From positions 372,001 through 436,000 of the forward strand of contig NZ_PXNS01000001.1 of the NCBI RefSeq assembly GCF_003045775.1: a stretch of 64,000 nucleotides of DNA. The letters are read 5' to 3'. The DNA is from Halomonas litopenaei. GTDB lineage: Bacteria > Pseudomonadota > Gammaproteobacteria > Pseudomonadales > Halomonadaceae. A model generated the notes under the pieces. That model had not been told where the DNA came from and ran no database searches. It saw nothing but the letters and a program-made list of their open reading frames with translations. Position 1 is the stretch's first letter. Each line of letters begins with the position of its first letter. The position numbers and the translations under genes were made by a program. Shown here piece after piece: positions 15,958 to 24,681 of the stretch.

Positions 15958-17139
15958 ATGGACAGTGCAGTTTGTCGCTTGTGGAAGAGGTCGCGAGCTG
16001 CGGCTGTGCTTATGGTGCTGCTGCTGGCGTCGGGGTTGGCCGTATCGGTGGGTGCTCACAGCGTCTCGGCCGGCGCTGGCAGCGAGTCGGCGCTCACTGT
16101 CAGGACTGCCTGTGCTGACTGCGCACGCGCCGCCGCCGAGATCCGTGCCGTCTACGAAACCTCCTTCGACCTTCTTCCCGCCGACAAGCAGCGCCACTAC
16201 GCCCAGCGGCTGTGGCGGGTGACCGGTGACCCTGCCTACCTGTGCGCCAATCATGCCTACGGCCGACGCCTGCTCGATCAGCTCGCGCGTGACGCCTTCA
16301 CCGTCGCGGACAGCGACCGGCTTCGCCAGCGCAATCGCGAGTTGCTGGCGGCCTACCCCGAGACCAGCCCCAAGCAGCGTCGGCGCAAGGCCATGCTGTC
16401 GGAACATGTCGACATGATGCTGCCTCGGAGCATCCTGTTTCGGCTGGCCCAGGCCCGCTACCACGGCTTGCTTGGACAACTTTCCGAGGCTGACCGGCGC
16501 TTGCTTGAGCAGGCCGTGGGCGCAGTGGATTGGCGGGCCTTTCTGACCGACCCCGAGGTGCTGTCGGTGTATGCCGCCCAGGTGGCCAACCAGGCCGCCT
16601 TCCTGGCCCAGCTGGGGATCGTGGATCTGCGTGGCGAACTCGCCCGGGCCTTTCGTGACCGTTATCCACCCGGACGGATCGAGGAGCTGTCACCGGCGGA
16701 ATATCGCAACTGGGTCTACGGCCTGACCCACTTCATCATCGCCGCGAGCCACTACTACCAGCGGATGCTGTCCGACGGCGAGCTCGATTGGGCGGTGGCG
16801 GCGTTGCTCGGCCAGGGGGAGGTGTTGTTGCAGGTCAAGGCCGATATCATCGCCGAGGTGGCGCTGTCGCTGCAGTTGGCAGGGCAGGCCGATCATCCGC
16901 TGGTGGCGGTGCTGCATGAAGCGCTGCTGGCACGACGGGATCCGCAGTCGGGCATCCTGCCCGCTACCGACGGCGGGTTCGATCTGGGCGAAGGTGAGCA
17001 TCGCAACGTGCTGGCGATCATGACGCTGGGGTGGGACGGGCGGTTGTATTCAGGGCCCCGGCTGGTCCTCAACGACATCTCCGAGGAGCGTGACTGCCGA
17101 CTGCCTGGGCGGTCCCTGGCTTCGTCGCCCGAGGACTGA
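15958..17139 (+). CDS. DUF3541 domain-containing secreted protein
   Basis: 393 aa with a long basic N-region and hydrophobic signal sequence (VLMVLLLASGLAVSVGAHS), so it is probably exported. The mature part is alpha-helical and matches the DUF3541 pattern as I remember it, with a conserved YGLTHFIIAASHYYQ segment and the C-terminal EGEHRNVLAIMTLGW. Function is unknown. The start at 15958 follows an AGGAGAG ribosome site. It is convergent with the downstream acyltransferase and 174 nt from the TRIC gene. Confidence 0.65.
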   Translation: MDSAVCRLWKRSRAAAVLMVLLLASGLAVSVGAHSVSAGAGSESALTVRTACADCARAAAEIRAVYETSFDLLPADKQRHYAQRLWRVTGDPAYLCANHAYGRRLLDQLARDAFTVADSDRLRQRNRELLAAYPETSPKQRRRKAMLSEHVDMMLPRSILFRLAQARYHGLLGQLSEADRRLLEQAVGAVDWRAFLTDPEVLSVYAAQVANQAAFLAQLGIVDLRGELARAFRDRYPPGRIEELSPAEYRNWVYGLTHFIIAASHYYQRMLSDGELDWAVAALLGQGEVLLQVKADIIAEVALSLQLAGQADHPLVAVLHEALLARRDPQSGILPATDGGFDLGEGEHRNVLAIMTLGWDGRLYSGPRLVLNDISEERDCRLPGRSLASSPED

Positions 17140-17207
17140 GTTGGAGGCCGGGTCGGAAGTCCGCTCAAGGGTCGGGTCGAGAGGCCAGACACTCGACCGA
17201 CGCCTCG

Positions 17208-18017
17208 CTATACCCGGCAGCTCGACGTTGAGCGCCACAGGCTCCCTAGTCCGTCGAGGTGGTCCCGGGTGGCGGGCAACTGGGCCCCCAGTGACTCGTG
17301 CAGACGAAGGTAAAGCGGCGTCAGCAGCGGATTGCGCTCGCGCTCGGCGCATTCGTTGTCGATGTAGTAGGCACGCCGGGTACCGCAGTAGTGGATGGTG
17401 TCGCTCACCGGCTGGAAACGAAAGCCGGACAGGGTCAACAGCCGCGCCAGGGGAGGCTCCATCAGGGCGTAGAGGTGTCGCCGTGCGGTCAGGCCGGCAA
17501 GGGCGTGGGCGCTCAAGAACAGGCCGGTGACGATCAACGGAAATGCCTGGCGTTCCTCCGGAGGAAACTGTACCGGCAGCGTTTCTTCGCCCTTGCTTGG
17601 GGCCCGGAAAAGCCGCGAGATCGCCAGGCGAGAAATTTCGGCGATCTGGCGCCCGTCGTGCTGTCGCGGATGTAGCGAAGGCGCCGTGAAGACGCTGCGG
17701 GTGGCGTTCATCACCGGCAGGTCATCCGGACGATCGACGGGGGGAAATACCAGTCGCACGCAGCCCGCCGCCAGACCGCTTGAGCGATGTTCGACCAGGC
17801 AGTGGATGGCCTGTTCATCGAAGTCATCATGCTCCTGTTGCTTGTCACTGTCGCCTGGCAGGGCGTATTGAAGCTCACGTAGAAAGACGTCATGGCGCAG
17901 CGAATAGACCCGCTCCCTGTCCGCGACCGTCTTTACCAGGATCACCCGGAACTGGTCGGCGAACTGCTCCAGCAGGCGCTGTTGCCGGGATGGCCTCTCG
18001 GTGTCTGCTGCTGGCAT
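17208..18017 (-). CDS. PEP-CTERM/exosortase system-associated acyltransferase (autoinducer synthase-like GNAT)
   Basis: 269 aa resembling the FeeM/LasI-like GNAT acyltransferases annotated with exosortase systems. Visible features are VYSLRHDVFLRELQYA near residue 40, EISRLAISRLFR (about 145-157) and MEPPLARLL with GFRFQPVSDTIHYCGTRRAYYID in the C-terminal half. Related enzymes condense an acyl-ACP with an amino acid or amine. No exosortase, PEP-CTERM protein or polysaccharide cluster is visible nearby, so it is an orphan here. Its start codon is served by an unusually complete Shine-Dalgarno sequence. The product is unknown. Confidence 0.72.
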   Translation of the reverse strand: MPAADTERPSRQQRLLEQFADQFRVILVKTVADRERVYSLRHDVFLRELQYALPGDSDKQQEHDDFDEQAIHCLVEHRSSGLAAGCVRLVFPPVDRPDDLPVMNATRSVFTAPSLHPRQHDGRQIAEISRLAISRLFRAPSKGEETLPVQFPPEERQAFPLIVTGLFLSAHALAGLTARRHLYALMEPPLARLLTLSGFRFQPVSDTIHYCGTRRAYYIDNECAERERNPLLTPLYLRLHESLGAQLPATRDHLDGLGSLWRSTSSCRV

Positions 18018-18021
18018 GGGG

Positions 18022-18031
18022 GATCACCTCC
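18022..18031 (-). promoter_or_regulatory. Extended Shine-Dalgarno of the acyltransferase gene
   Basis: GGAGGTGATC on the minus strand is complementary to 10 consecutive bases of the 16S rRNA 3' tail (as in GATCACCTCC), with a short CCCC spacer to the ATG at 18017. Most genes in the window have only 4-6 matching bases, so strong initiation is expected. Confidence 0.6.
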
Positions 18032-18042
18032 GTGTTGTTATA

Positions 18043-18063
18043 GCCGGGCCGCAAAGGCCCGGC
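18043..18063 (-). terminator. Terminator-like hairpin after the GGDEF/EAL gene
   Basis: GCCGGGCC (18043-18050) pairs with GGCCCGGC (18056-18063) around a 5-nt loop, 60 nt beyond the GGDEF/EAL stop and 26 nt before the acyltransferase start. There is no clear U-tract. It probably separates the two units. Confidence 0.5.
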
Positions 18064-18122
18064 GGGCGCCCGGCTCCCTGCACCAGTACACCCTGTCTAT
18101 GATAATACCCATTCAATATGCA

Positions 18123-20984
18123 CTAGTTTACCGAATCGATGTCGATCACTGGATCGAAGGCGAAGACCTCTTTGAAGGGCACAGGACGGCCCAGGTGATA
18201 CCCCTGGCCATAGGTGATGTTGTAGGACGACAGCAGCGGAATCAGCGCCTCCTGGTCGACGAACTCCGCCACGGCCTGTTTGCCGAAGCCGGTGGCGATG
18301 TCCGACACCGCCTTGACGATGACGCGGCTGTCGGGATTGGTCGCCAGGCTGCGGATGAAGGAGCCATCGATCTTGATATAGTCCACCGGCAACTGGCCCA
18401 GATAGTGGAAACTCGAGAAACCGACGCCGAAGTCGTCCAGCGCGGTCCGACAGCCTAGATCACGGACGCTCTGCAGCACCCCGCGGGCGGTGGAGAAGTC
18501 GGTGACGGCGGCGGTCTCGGTGACTTCCAGCACCAGATGATGGGGATCGGCCTGACTGACCGTCAGCAGGTTGGCCAGGTACTGCTTCAGCCCTTCGTCG
18601 TGGAGCGACTGTCCGGACAGGTTGACCGCCAGGCTGATGCCCTCGAGCCTCGCCAGGGCATGCACGCAGTGATGCAGCACCCAGCGATCGATGGCCACGA
18701 TCTGGCCGGAATGTTCGGCCACCGGGATGAATCGTGCCGGTGATATCAGGCTGCCATCGTCGTCGCGCATGCGCAGCAGCACCTCGTAGTGGCGGATCGA
18801 GCGATCCTCCAGCCGCACGATGGGCTGCACCATCAGCACGAAGTCACCCTCCACCAGGGCTCGGCGAATACGGTCGACCCAGTAGACACGCTCGTTGAGC
18901 TCATCCCGGGCGTTTTCCAGAGTGGCCAGCAGGTGCCAGCGTTGCAGGTTGCTGGCCTTGGCCTTGTACATGGCCACGTCGGCGCTGGCCATCAGGTCGG
19001 CGGGGGTGGCGCCCTCGGTGGGGAAGGGGACGATACCGATGCTCGCAGTGACCCGGTGGCGACGTCCTTCGGCGACGAACCCGAGGCTCTCGAACAACTG
19101 GTTGAGGTGCTGGGCGACGCGGATCGCGTGGTCGTCGTCGACCCCAGGCAGCAGCAGGGCGAACTCGTCGCCGCCGAGGCGCGAGATGACCCCTCGGTGG
19201 GCGTACTCCTGCTGCAGCAGGCGGGCCACGGTATGCAGCATGCGATCCCCGGCATGATGGCCGCTGAGCTCGTTGACTTCCTTGAACTGGTCAAGGTCCA
19301 GCAGCATGACCACGCCCTGCTCGTCTCGGGCCAGGGCCTTGCGCAGCGACTCCAGGAAGAAGCGACGATTGTAGAGCTCGGTCAGCGGATCACGCTCGGC
19401 GAGCCAGGTCAGTCTGGCCTCGGCGGCCTTGCGCTCGGTGATATCAAGTCCCACCGATATGCGTGCCAGGGAGACTTTGGCACCGCTCTTCAGCGGGCTG
19501 TGGTACCAGATGATGGTGCGTGGCTCCCCATCGGGAAGGGTCAGGGTGCGTTCTTCCTGATGCAAGGTCTGGCTGGGCTCGCTGTCCCCCGGGCCTGCGC
19601 CGAAGATGTCGTCGAAACGACGCCCCAGCAGTTCCTGGGAGGGGCAGCCGAGCTGGTCCTTGAGGTAGTCGTTGACCATGTCGATGCGCCCCTCTTCGTC
19701 CAGCGTGAGGATATGCACCTGGGCGGTATCGATCAGATTGCTGACAAAGTCCCGCTCCCTGGCCAATTCATCGATACGACGTGCCAGCTCATCCCCCCGC
19801 TGAGCCACCTGGCGCTGCAGGCGCTCGAGCTTGTCGGCCAGGGTCAGGGTGCTGGATTCCAGCACGTCGATCTCGTCCGGCAGGCGACGTGGCGCCAGCG
19901 GCAAGGCTTCGCGCGCCTGGGAAAAGCCACCACTGGCCAGCGGCGGCAGCACCGAGGCCACCCGGCGCAGTCGAGCCATGGGACGCAGCAGGATCGCCAG
20001 CAGCAGGAGTTCGGCAGACAGCCAGCCAAACAGACTGGCCATCATCTGGGTCCGGGTATCGAGCTGGATGGCATGGATCTGGGTGGTGATGTCCGAGATC
20101 AGCACGAAATAGGCGGGTGCACGAGCCCCGGAGGACGAGGTCAGCGGGACGGCGGAAAGCTCGAGATGACGTCCCTGCTGTTCGAGGCGCAGGGGTTCCT
20201 GCGCCAATGCCTCGAGGGAACCTTTTCGGCTTGCCTGGTGCAGCAGCGGCAGGCTCTGTGAGGCGTTGGTCACCGCCTGTACCCGTCCCTTCCAGCCGTC
20301 CAGTCGACGTGGTTCAAAGGCGGCTTCGGTGGCGCTGGTATCGACGCTGATCAGGGCGACCTCGCTGGTGGATATCTCGCGAGTCTGGCGGGCGACGTCC
20401 GCCAACGAGCGAGACAGCAGCAGGGTGCCTGCGCTGCCGCCGCTGGCCAGTATCGGGACCACGGCATACTGGCGGCACTCGGGAGAGCACTCGAGCGGCG
20501 ACAGGGGGAGCTCCCGGGACATGACGCTTTCCACCCAGCGCCGATAATGAGGCGGCGGCGACTGGCCTGGTTCGAGCCCCAGCGACATGACCGCACGGGT
20601 GCGATCATCGTAGACCAGCATCTGTTCGATACCCGCCTCCAGCTGGAGCGAGGGCCACAGTGAGGCCAACGCAGGGGACAGCGCCTCGGGCGGTGACGGC
20701 GGGGCCCCCTGCTCCAGCGCAGGGCCCAGGTCGGGCGAGGCCGCGATCAGTCCCGCCAGCTGCTGCAACCCTTTTTCCGAACGGCGGATGGCGAACTCGA
20801 GCTCACGCTGCTGGCGCTCGATCTGCTCCTGGCGCGTGGCGGTGAACTGACGTGTCAGGTTGGTGTGAGACAGGTAGGTGAACAGCACTGCCAACGCCAC
20901 CAGCAAAAGGCTGGTGAGGGTGACCACTCGCCATGTGAGGCCCAGGCGAAGGCGCTCGGGGCGTGACGGGCTGGTAACCGGCAT
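18123..20984 (-). CDS. Membrane-bound GGDEF/EAL protein with periplasmic sensor and PAS domain
   Basis: 953 aa. A membrane helix at about 17-37, a periplasmic sensor region to about 320 and a second helix near 325-345 lead to a coiled region, a PAS domain (about 425-560), GGDEF (motif intact at 604-608) and EAL. The EAL signature reads EVLLR (Glu734), with VNLSGQS, DDFGVGFSS, KIDGSF and QGYHLGRP all kept, so both cyclase and phosphodiesterase could be active. The start at 20984 shares one base with the porin stop (TGATG), showing translational coupling. It probably converts an extracytoplasmic signal handled by the two upstream gene products into c-di-GMP changes. Confidence 0.92.
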   Translation of the reverse strand: MPVTSPSRPERLRLGLTWRVVTLTSLLLVALAVLFTYLSHTNLTRQFTATRQEQIERQQRELEFAIRRSEKGLQQLAGLIAASPDLGPALEQGAPPSPPEALSPALASLWPSLQLEAGIEQMLVYDDRTRAVMSLGLEPGQSPPPHYRRWVESVMSRELPLSPLECSPECRQYAVVPILASGGSAGTLLLSRSLADVARQTREISTSEVALISVDTSATEAAFEPRRLDGWKGRVQAVTNASQSLPLLHQASRKGSLEALAQEPLRLEQQGRHLELSAVPLTSSSGARAPAYFVLISDITTQIHAIQLDTRTQMMASLFGWLSAELLLLAILLRPMARLRRVASVLPPLASGGFSQAREALPLAPRRLPDEIDVLESSTLTLADKLERLQRQVAQRGDELARRIDELARERDFVSNLIDTAQVHILTLDEEGRIDMVNDYLKDQLGCPSQELLGRRFDDIFGAGPGDSEPSQTLHQEERTLTLPDGEPRTIIWYHSPLKSGAKVSLARISVGLDITERKAAEARLTWLAERDPLTELYNRRFFLESLRKALARDEQGVVMLLDLDQFKEVNELSGHHAGDRMLHTVARLLQQEYAHRGVISRLGGDEFALLLPGVDDDHAIRVAQHLNQLFESLGFVAEGRRHRVTASIGIVPFPTEGATPADLMASADVAMYKAKASNLQRWHLLATLENARDELNERVYWVDRIRRALVEGDFVLMVQPIVRLEDRSIRHYEVLLRMRDDDGSLISPARFIPVAEHSGQIVAIDRWVLHHCVHALARLEGISLAVNLSGQSLHDEGLKQYLANLLTVSQADPHHLVLEVTETAAVTDFSTARGVLQSVRDLGCRTALDDFGVGFSSFHYLGQLPVDYIKIDGSFIRSLATNPDSRVIVKAVSDIATGFGKQAVAEFVDQEALIPLLSSYNITYGQGYHLGRPVPFKEVFAFDPVIDIDSVN

Positions 20985-22204
20985 CAGAACCTCAACGAGA
21001 GCTGGAAGAGCCACATGTTCCAACGTCGCTCGGTGTCTTCAGGATCTGGATTATCCTGAACCGGCAGCCAGGCGGTCCCGTCCACATAGTGATATTCGCC
21101 CGCCAGCATGACCCGTGAATGGGGCTGCCACTGTAGACCGAAGGTCCAGTCATTGGCGTACTGGGAGTGGGCCGGACCACGGCCTTCGCGTTCGTAGTCG
21201 GTGCCGTTGCGGTCGTCGCGGTCGTTGACCAGGCTGTCGTAGCGGACCAGCCAGCGCCAGTCGTCGAGGAAGCGCCGGCGATATTGCACGTACCAGCTTT
21301 CACCCTGGTTCTCGTTGTCCTCGAAGGCGTCGAAGCCGGTGAGGCTGACGTCGCGCAGCGCGTACTCCGCGGTCAGGCTCCACAGCTCGGCGTTGTATTG
21401 AGCAGAGAAGATCCACGGCTGGAAATCGAGCTTGCCGTCTCCGGGAAAGGCACCGGGGGAATCGTAGTCGGCCTTGACCGAAGCCGCGCTGACGGCAAAT
21501 ACCATGCGACCGCCGTCGTGTTCGTAGCGCACCTGGCCTACCGCCGAGGTGTCGGCGTCGAAGGAGCCGGGTAACACATCGAGACCCAGCACCTCTTCCA
21601 CATCGTCATCCACCTGCGCCTGGCCGACACCCAGCTGGGCATGGATCACGCCGTTGTCGATGCGCTCTTCGTGGTAGAGGCTGACGCCGTCGGCAGACAG
21701 CCCCAGGGAACGGGTGCGGTCGAAATAGATCGACTGTGGCAGCAGAATGCTGGGGCGGGTAAAGGCCACGTCCCGGGTCTGGTTGTAGAAGCCGAAGGGA
21801 TTCTTGAAGCGCCCGACCTGAATGCCGAAGGTGCGATCCCGGTCGGACAGCATCTGCCAGTCGACGATACCGTAGTCGAGTTCCACCGAACCGTTGTCGA
21901 CCTCGCCGGCGCGCCGGCTCAGGGCCTGGGCGGCCAGCAGCAGGTTCTCGGTGGGTCGGATGGAGGCGTTGATGCCGAGCTCCGTGTAGTCCCAGCTGCC
22001 GCCACTATCGCTGCTGTCGCCGAACATGTTGTTGTCGTCGGTGATCACCAGCGCCTGGCTCAGAAAACCGTGCACCTGGAAGGTGTCCAGGGGGGACGCC
22101 TGTGCGGTGGACACCAGCAGCAGCGGCACCAGCAGCGAAGGCGCCAGCAGCCCCAGGCGGCAACCCACCGACCTAATCCCTGGCAATGGCTTGGACGCGC
22201 TCAT
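20984..22204 (-). CDS. Outer-membrane porin-like beta-barrel protein
   Basis: 406 aa with a signal peptide (LLAPSLLVPLLLVSTAQA), then VHGFLSQALVITDDNNMFGDS typical of proteobacterial porins of this operon type. The alternating hydrophobic strands end in the terminal LFQLSLRF, a beta-barrel C-terminal Phe. GIQVGRFKNPFGFYNQTRDV resembles phosphate-selective porin OprO/OprP-like barrels. It overlaps the upstream binding-protein gene by 32 nt and couples to the GGDEF/EAL gene. The specific solute is unknown. Confidence 0.78.
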   Translation of the reverse strand: MSASKPLPGIRSVGCRLGLLAPSLLVPLLLVSTAQASPLDTFQVHGFLSQALVITDDNNMFGDSSDSGGSWDYTELGINASIRPTENLLLAAQALSRRAGEVDNGSVELDYGIVDWQMLSDRDRTFGIQVGRFKNPFGFYNQTRDVAFTRPSILLPQSIYFDRTRSLGLSADGVSLYHEERIDNGVIHAQLGVGQAQVDDDVEEVLGLDVLPGSFDADTSAVGQVRYEHDGGRMVFAVSAASVKADYDSPGAFPGDGKLDFQPWIFSAQYNAELWSLTAEYALRDVSLTGFDAFEDNENQGESWYVQYRRRFLDDWRWLVRYDSLVNDRDDRNGTDYEREGRGPAHSQYANDWTFGLQWQPHSRVMLAGEYHYVDGTAWLPVQDNPDPEDTERRWNMWLFQLSLRF

Positions 22205-22625
22205 CCAGATACTCCCTTTCGATGTAGCCGATGGCTCCGGGGGTGGTGGCCACCGTGTCGATCATGTCTTGCTGACTGCGCACACGATGTGGCGCCTGCC
22301 CGGTACCCGAAAAGACGATGCGGTCCCAGGCCAGCTGCAACTGGTGAGGATAGACAGACAGCCATTCCTTGACGAAGGTGGCGTGGACGGGGTCGTCACT
22401 GGCCAGGACGTACACCTCCGCGCCTTGCCCGCTGGGCCAGGTGCGCAGGCGCATGGCAAAGATCGCCCGCAAGGTATCGCGGTCGAGCTCGTTCAGGGCA
22501 AGGCCAGGATGAGAAATGACCACCACCTCGTCTGCGGTCTTTCCCCACGCAGCCGTGCTGGCCAGCCCTCCGGAGATCAGGACCGTCCAGATGCAGAACA
22601 GGAGGCGAAGAGATAACCGACGCAT
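22173..22625 (-). CDS. Short PstS-like periplasmic substrate-binding protein
   Basis: 150 aa: a signal peptide (LLFCIWTVLISGGLASTAAWG), then one lobe of a phosphate-ABC-type binding fold, with EVVVISHPGLALNELDRDTLRAIFAM and the C-terminal DTVATTPGAIGYIEREYL. It is about half the length of true PstS and no pst permease is nearby, so it is more likely a sensory or accessory periplasmic protein. The start at 22625 (MRRLSLRLL) is chosen at the n-region of the signal peptide. It is first in a three-gene unit with a porin and a c-di-GMP enzyme. Confidence 0.75.
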   Translation of the reverse strand: MRRLSLRLLFCIWTVLISGGLASTAAWGKTADEVVVISHPGLALNELDRDTLRAIFAMRLRTWPSGQGAEVYVLASDDPVHATFVKEWLSVYPHQLQLAWDRIVFSGTGQAPHRVRSQQDMIDTVATTPGAIGYIEREYLDERVQAIARD

Positions 22626-22944
22626 CAACGCAGCCTCTCTGCAGCCTCGATGGAGGACAATCGCCACCTGGAGAGTGGCATCCACTGTGTCATAGTGCTC
22701 CGGATTCCCTGCATGGCTTCCTTGCGACGTCGCATTTCTTGGGCTTGGCCGCAGAAAAACGCTCTTTATAGGTAGATAGCCAGATGTCGTTACGCATCAA
22801 ATGCGCCCAGCTTGTGCATTAACAAGCTTATCCTAAGGTGAGTCACTGTGGGGGAAAAGAGAGGTAGTAAAGAGTTTATGCCACCAACGCAAGGCGATGT
22901 GGTGCTTGCGAAGGTGGCATGGCAGAGAGAGGGACGGCCGGGAT
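22626..22944. other. Intergenic region between the PstS-like operon and nhaD
   Basis: No credible gene. It should carry the promoter of the PstS-like/porin/GGDEF operon and the 3' end of nhaD. An inverted repeat, AGCTTGT (22809-22815) and ACAAGCT (22822-22828) with a 6-nt loop, may be the nhaD terminator, though no T-run follows. The region is noticeably AT-richer than its surroundings. Confidence 0.4.
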
Positions 22945-24423
22945 TCAGCCCTGAATGGCGAAGCTGGCCTGGTTCAACCACAGGTGCGCCGCGACGCTGG
23001 CGGCGTAGCCCAGCGCGATCACCGGGGCCCAGCGCAGGTGGCCCATGAAGGTGTAATAGCCGCGTGCCTGGCCCATCAGCGCGACGCCAGCAGCGGAACC
23101 GATCGACAGCAGGCTACCACCGACGCCAGCGGTCAGGGTGATCAACAGCCAGTGGCCGTGGGACATCTCTGGCTCCATGGTCAGTACCGCGAACATCACC
23201 GGAATGTTGTCGACCACCGCCGAAATGACACCGAGCGCGATATTGGCCCAGGTCGCGTCCCACTGGTTGTACATCACGTCAGACAGCAGTCCGAGATAGC
23301 CCATGAAGCCAAGACCGCCAACGCACATGACGACACCATAGAAGAACAGCAGGGTGTCCCACTCAGCCCGGGCGACCCGGTTGAACACATCGAAGGGGAC
23401 CACGCTGCCGAGTTGCTCGAGCTTCTTCCAGTCGCCCTTCTGGGTATAGACGGTGCGCTTGCGATCCAGCGACTTGGGCAGGCTCTTGCGCAGATAGAAG
23501 CCAAAGAACTGCAGATAGCCCAGTCCGGTCATCATGCCAAGCACCGGCGGCAGGTGCAGCAGGGTGTGGCAGGCAACGGCGGTGGCCACCGTGAGCAGGA
23601 ACAGGACGATGATGCGGCGTGCCCCACGCTTGAGCTCCACCGTCTCCTCGAGGCTGTCCGGGGTGCGATTGTGGATGAAGAAGCTCATCACCACCGCCGG
23701 GACCACAAAGTTGATCAGCGAGGGAATCAGCAGTTCGAAGAACTCCTGAAATTCGATCAGGCCGGCCTGCCAGACCATCAGGGTGGTGATGTCGCCGAAG
23801 GGGCTGAAGGCGCCACCTGCGTTGGCTGCGACCACGATGTTGATACAGCAGAGATTGATGAAGCGCTTGTCACCTTCGGCCACCTTGGTCACCACCGCAC
23901 ACATCAGCAACGCCGTGGTCAGGTTGTCGGCGATCGGCGAGATGACGAAGGCAAGGCCGCCGGTGAGCCAGAACAGGGTGCGGTAGCTGAAGCCTTTCTG
24001 GACCATCCAGGAACGCAGGCCATCGAAGATCCGGCGCTCGTCCATGGCGTTGATGTAGGTCATCGCTACCAGCAGGAACAGCATCAGCTCGGAGAATTCC
24101 AGCAGCGTCATATGGAAGGCATGCTCGGCCTCATCCGGCATACCGGATTGCACGTAGGTCCAGCCGATCAGCGCCCAGATAAGGCCTGCCGCCACCAGCA
24201 CGGGCTTGGACTTGCGCATGTGCAGCTTTTCTTCCGCCATCACCAGGGCGTAGGCCAGTACGAAGATGGCCACCGCCAGAAAGCCGGCGAAGGAGCCGGT
24301 GAGGTCGAGTTCTCCGGTCACCGCCTGGCTGGCTCCCGCCAGGGTGAGCCCCATCAGCAGCAGAGCGGCGAGGACGAGCCAGCGACCCGGTCGTCGTATC
24401 CTCTTGTTGTCATAATTATGCAT
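22945..24423 (-). CDS. nhaD: Na+/H+ antiporter NhaD
   Basis: 492 aa, the usual length for NhaD of the ion-transporter superfamily, with about a dozen hydrophobic segments. Family motifs are visible: FVISPIADNLTTALLMC, NIVVAANAGGAFSPFGDITTLMVW and VVDNIPVMFAVL, containing the conserved Asp/Ser/Thr residues. It extrudes Na+ (or Li+) in exchange for H+ at alkaline pH and is common in halophiles and marine bacteria. The start at 24423 has AGGA upstream. It stands alone, divergent from the DUF3581 gene. An in-frame upstream ATG would add a leader not expected for the family. Confidence 0.93.
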   Translation of the reverse strand: MHNYDNKRIRRPGRWLVLAALLLMGLTLAGASQAVTGELDLTGSFAGFLAVAIFVLAYALVMAEEKLHMRKSKPVLVAAGLIWALIGWTYVQSGMPDEAEHAFHMTLLEFSELMLFLLVAMTYINAMDERRIFDGLRSWMVQKGFSYRTLFWLTGGLAFVISPIADNLTTALLMCAVVTKVAEGDKRFINLCCINIVVAANAGGAFSPFGDITTLMVWQAGLIEFQEFFELLIPSLINFVVPAVVMSFFIHNRTPDSLEETVELKRGARRIIVLFLLTVATAVACHTLLHLPPVLGMMTGLGYLQFFGFYLRKSLPKSLDRKRTVYTQKGDWKKLEQLGSVVPFDVFNRVARAEWDTLLFFYGVVMCVGGLGFMGYLGLLSDVMYNQWDATWANIALGVISAVVDNIPVMFAVLTMEPEMSHGHWLLITLTAGVGGSLLSIGSAAGVALMGQARGYYTFMGHLRWAPVIALGYAASVAAHLWLNQASFAIQG

Positions 24424-24681
24424 GACGATGTCATCCTGAAAGTGAATGAGAAAGGGAGAAATCGACGTCGAGACTACCACAGCGTTTTGCACTGCAATAT
24501 GCTGCCAAAGGCGCGCTGGAATGCACCTTTGGTAGGAGTAGTGAGGCCCTGTCCGGTTGTCGGGGCAAGAATCTGTGCTAGTTGATGCCGGCGGTGCTCA
24601 TCTCGGCAGGTTCTGTGGCATCATGCTCGCCTGGAGAGCCTCCGGGAGCTCCATCTTCAGTTTCAGCCAGGCGCCTGTTCC

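Noticed and set aside
17208..18017. Assignment as a true acyl-homoserine-lactone synthase
   Set aside because: The similarity is to the FeeM/exosortase-associated branch, there is no LuxR-type gene next to it, and the LuxI-specific N-terminal residues are not evident.
22790..23048. Small frames between the PstS-like operon and nhaD
   Set aside because: They are short, lack ribosome sites and family features, and overlap the nhaD 3' end on the opposite strand or in other frames.
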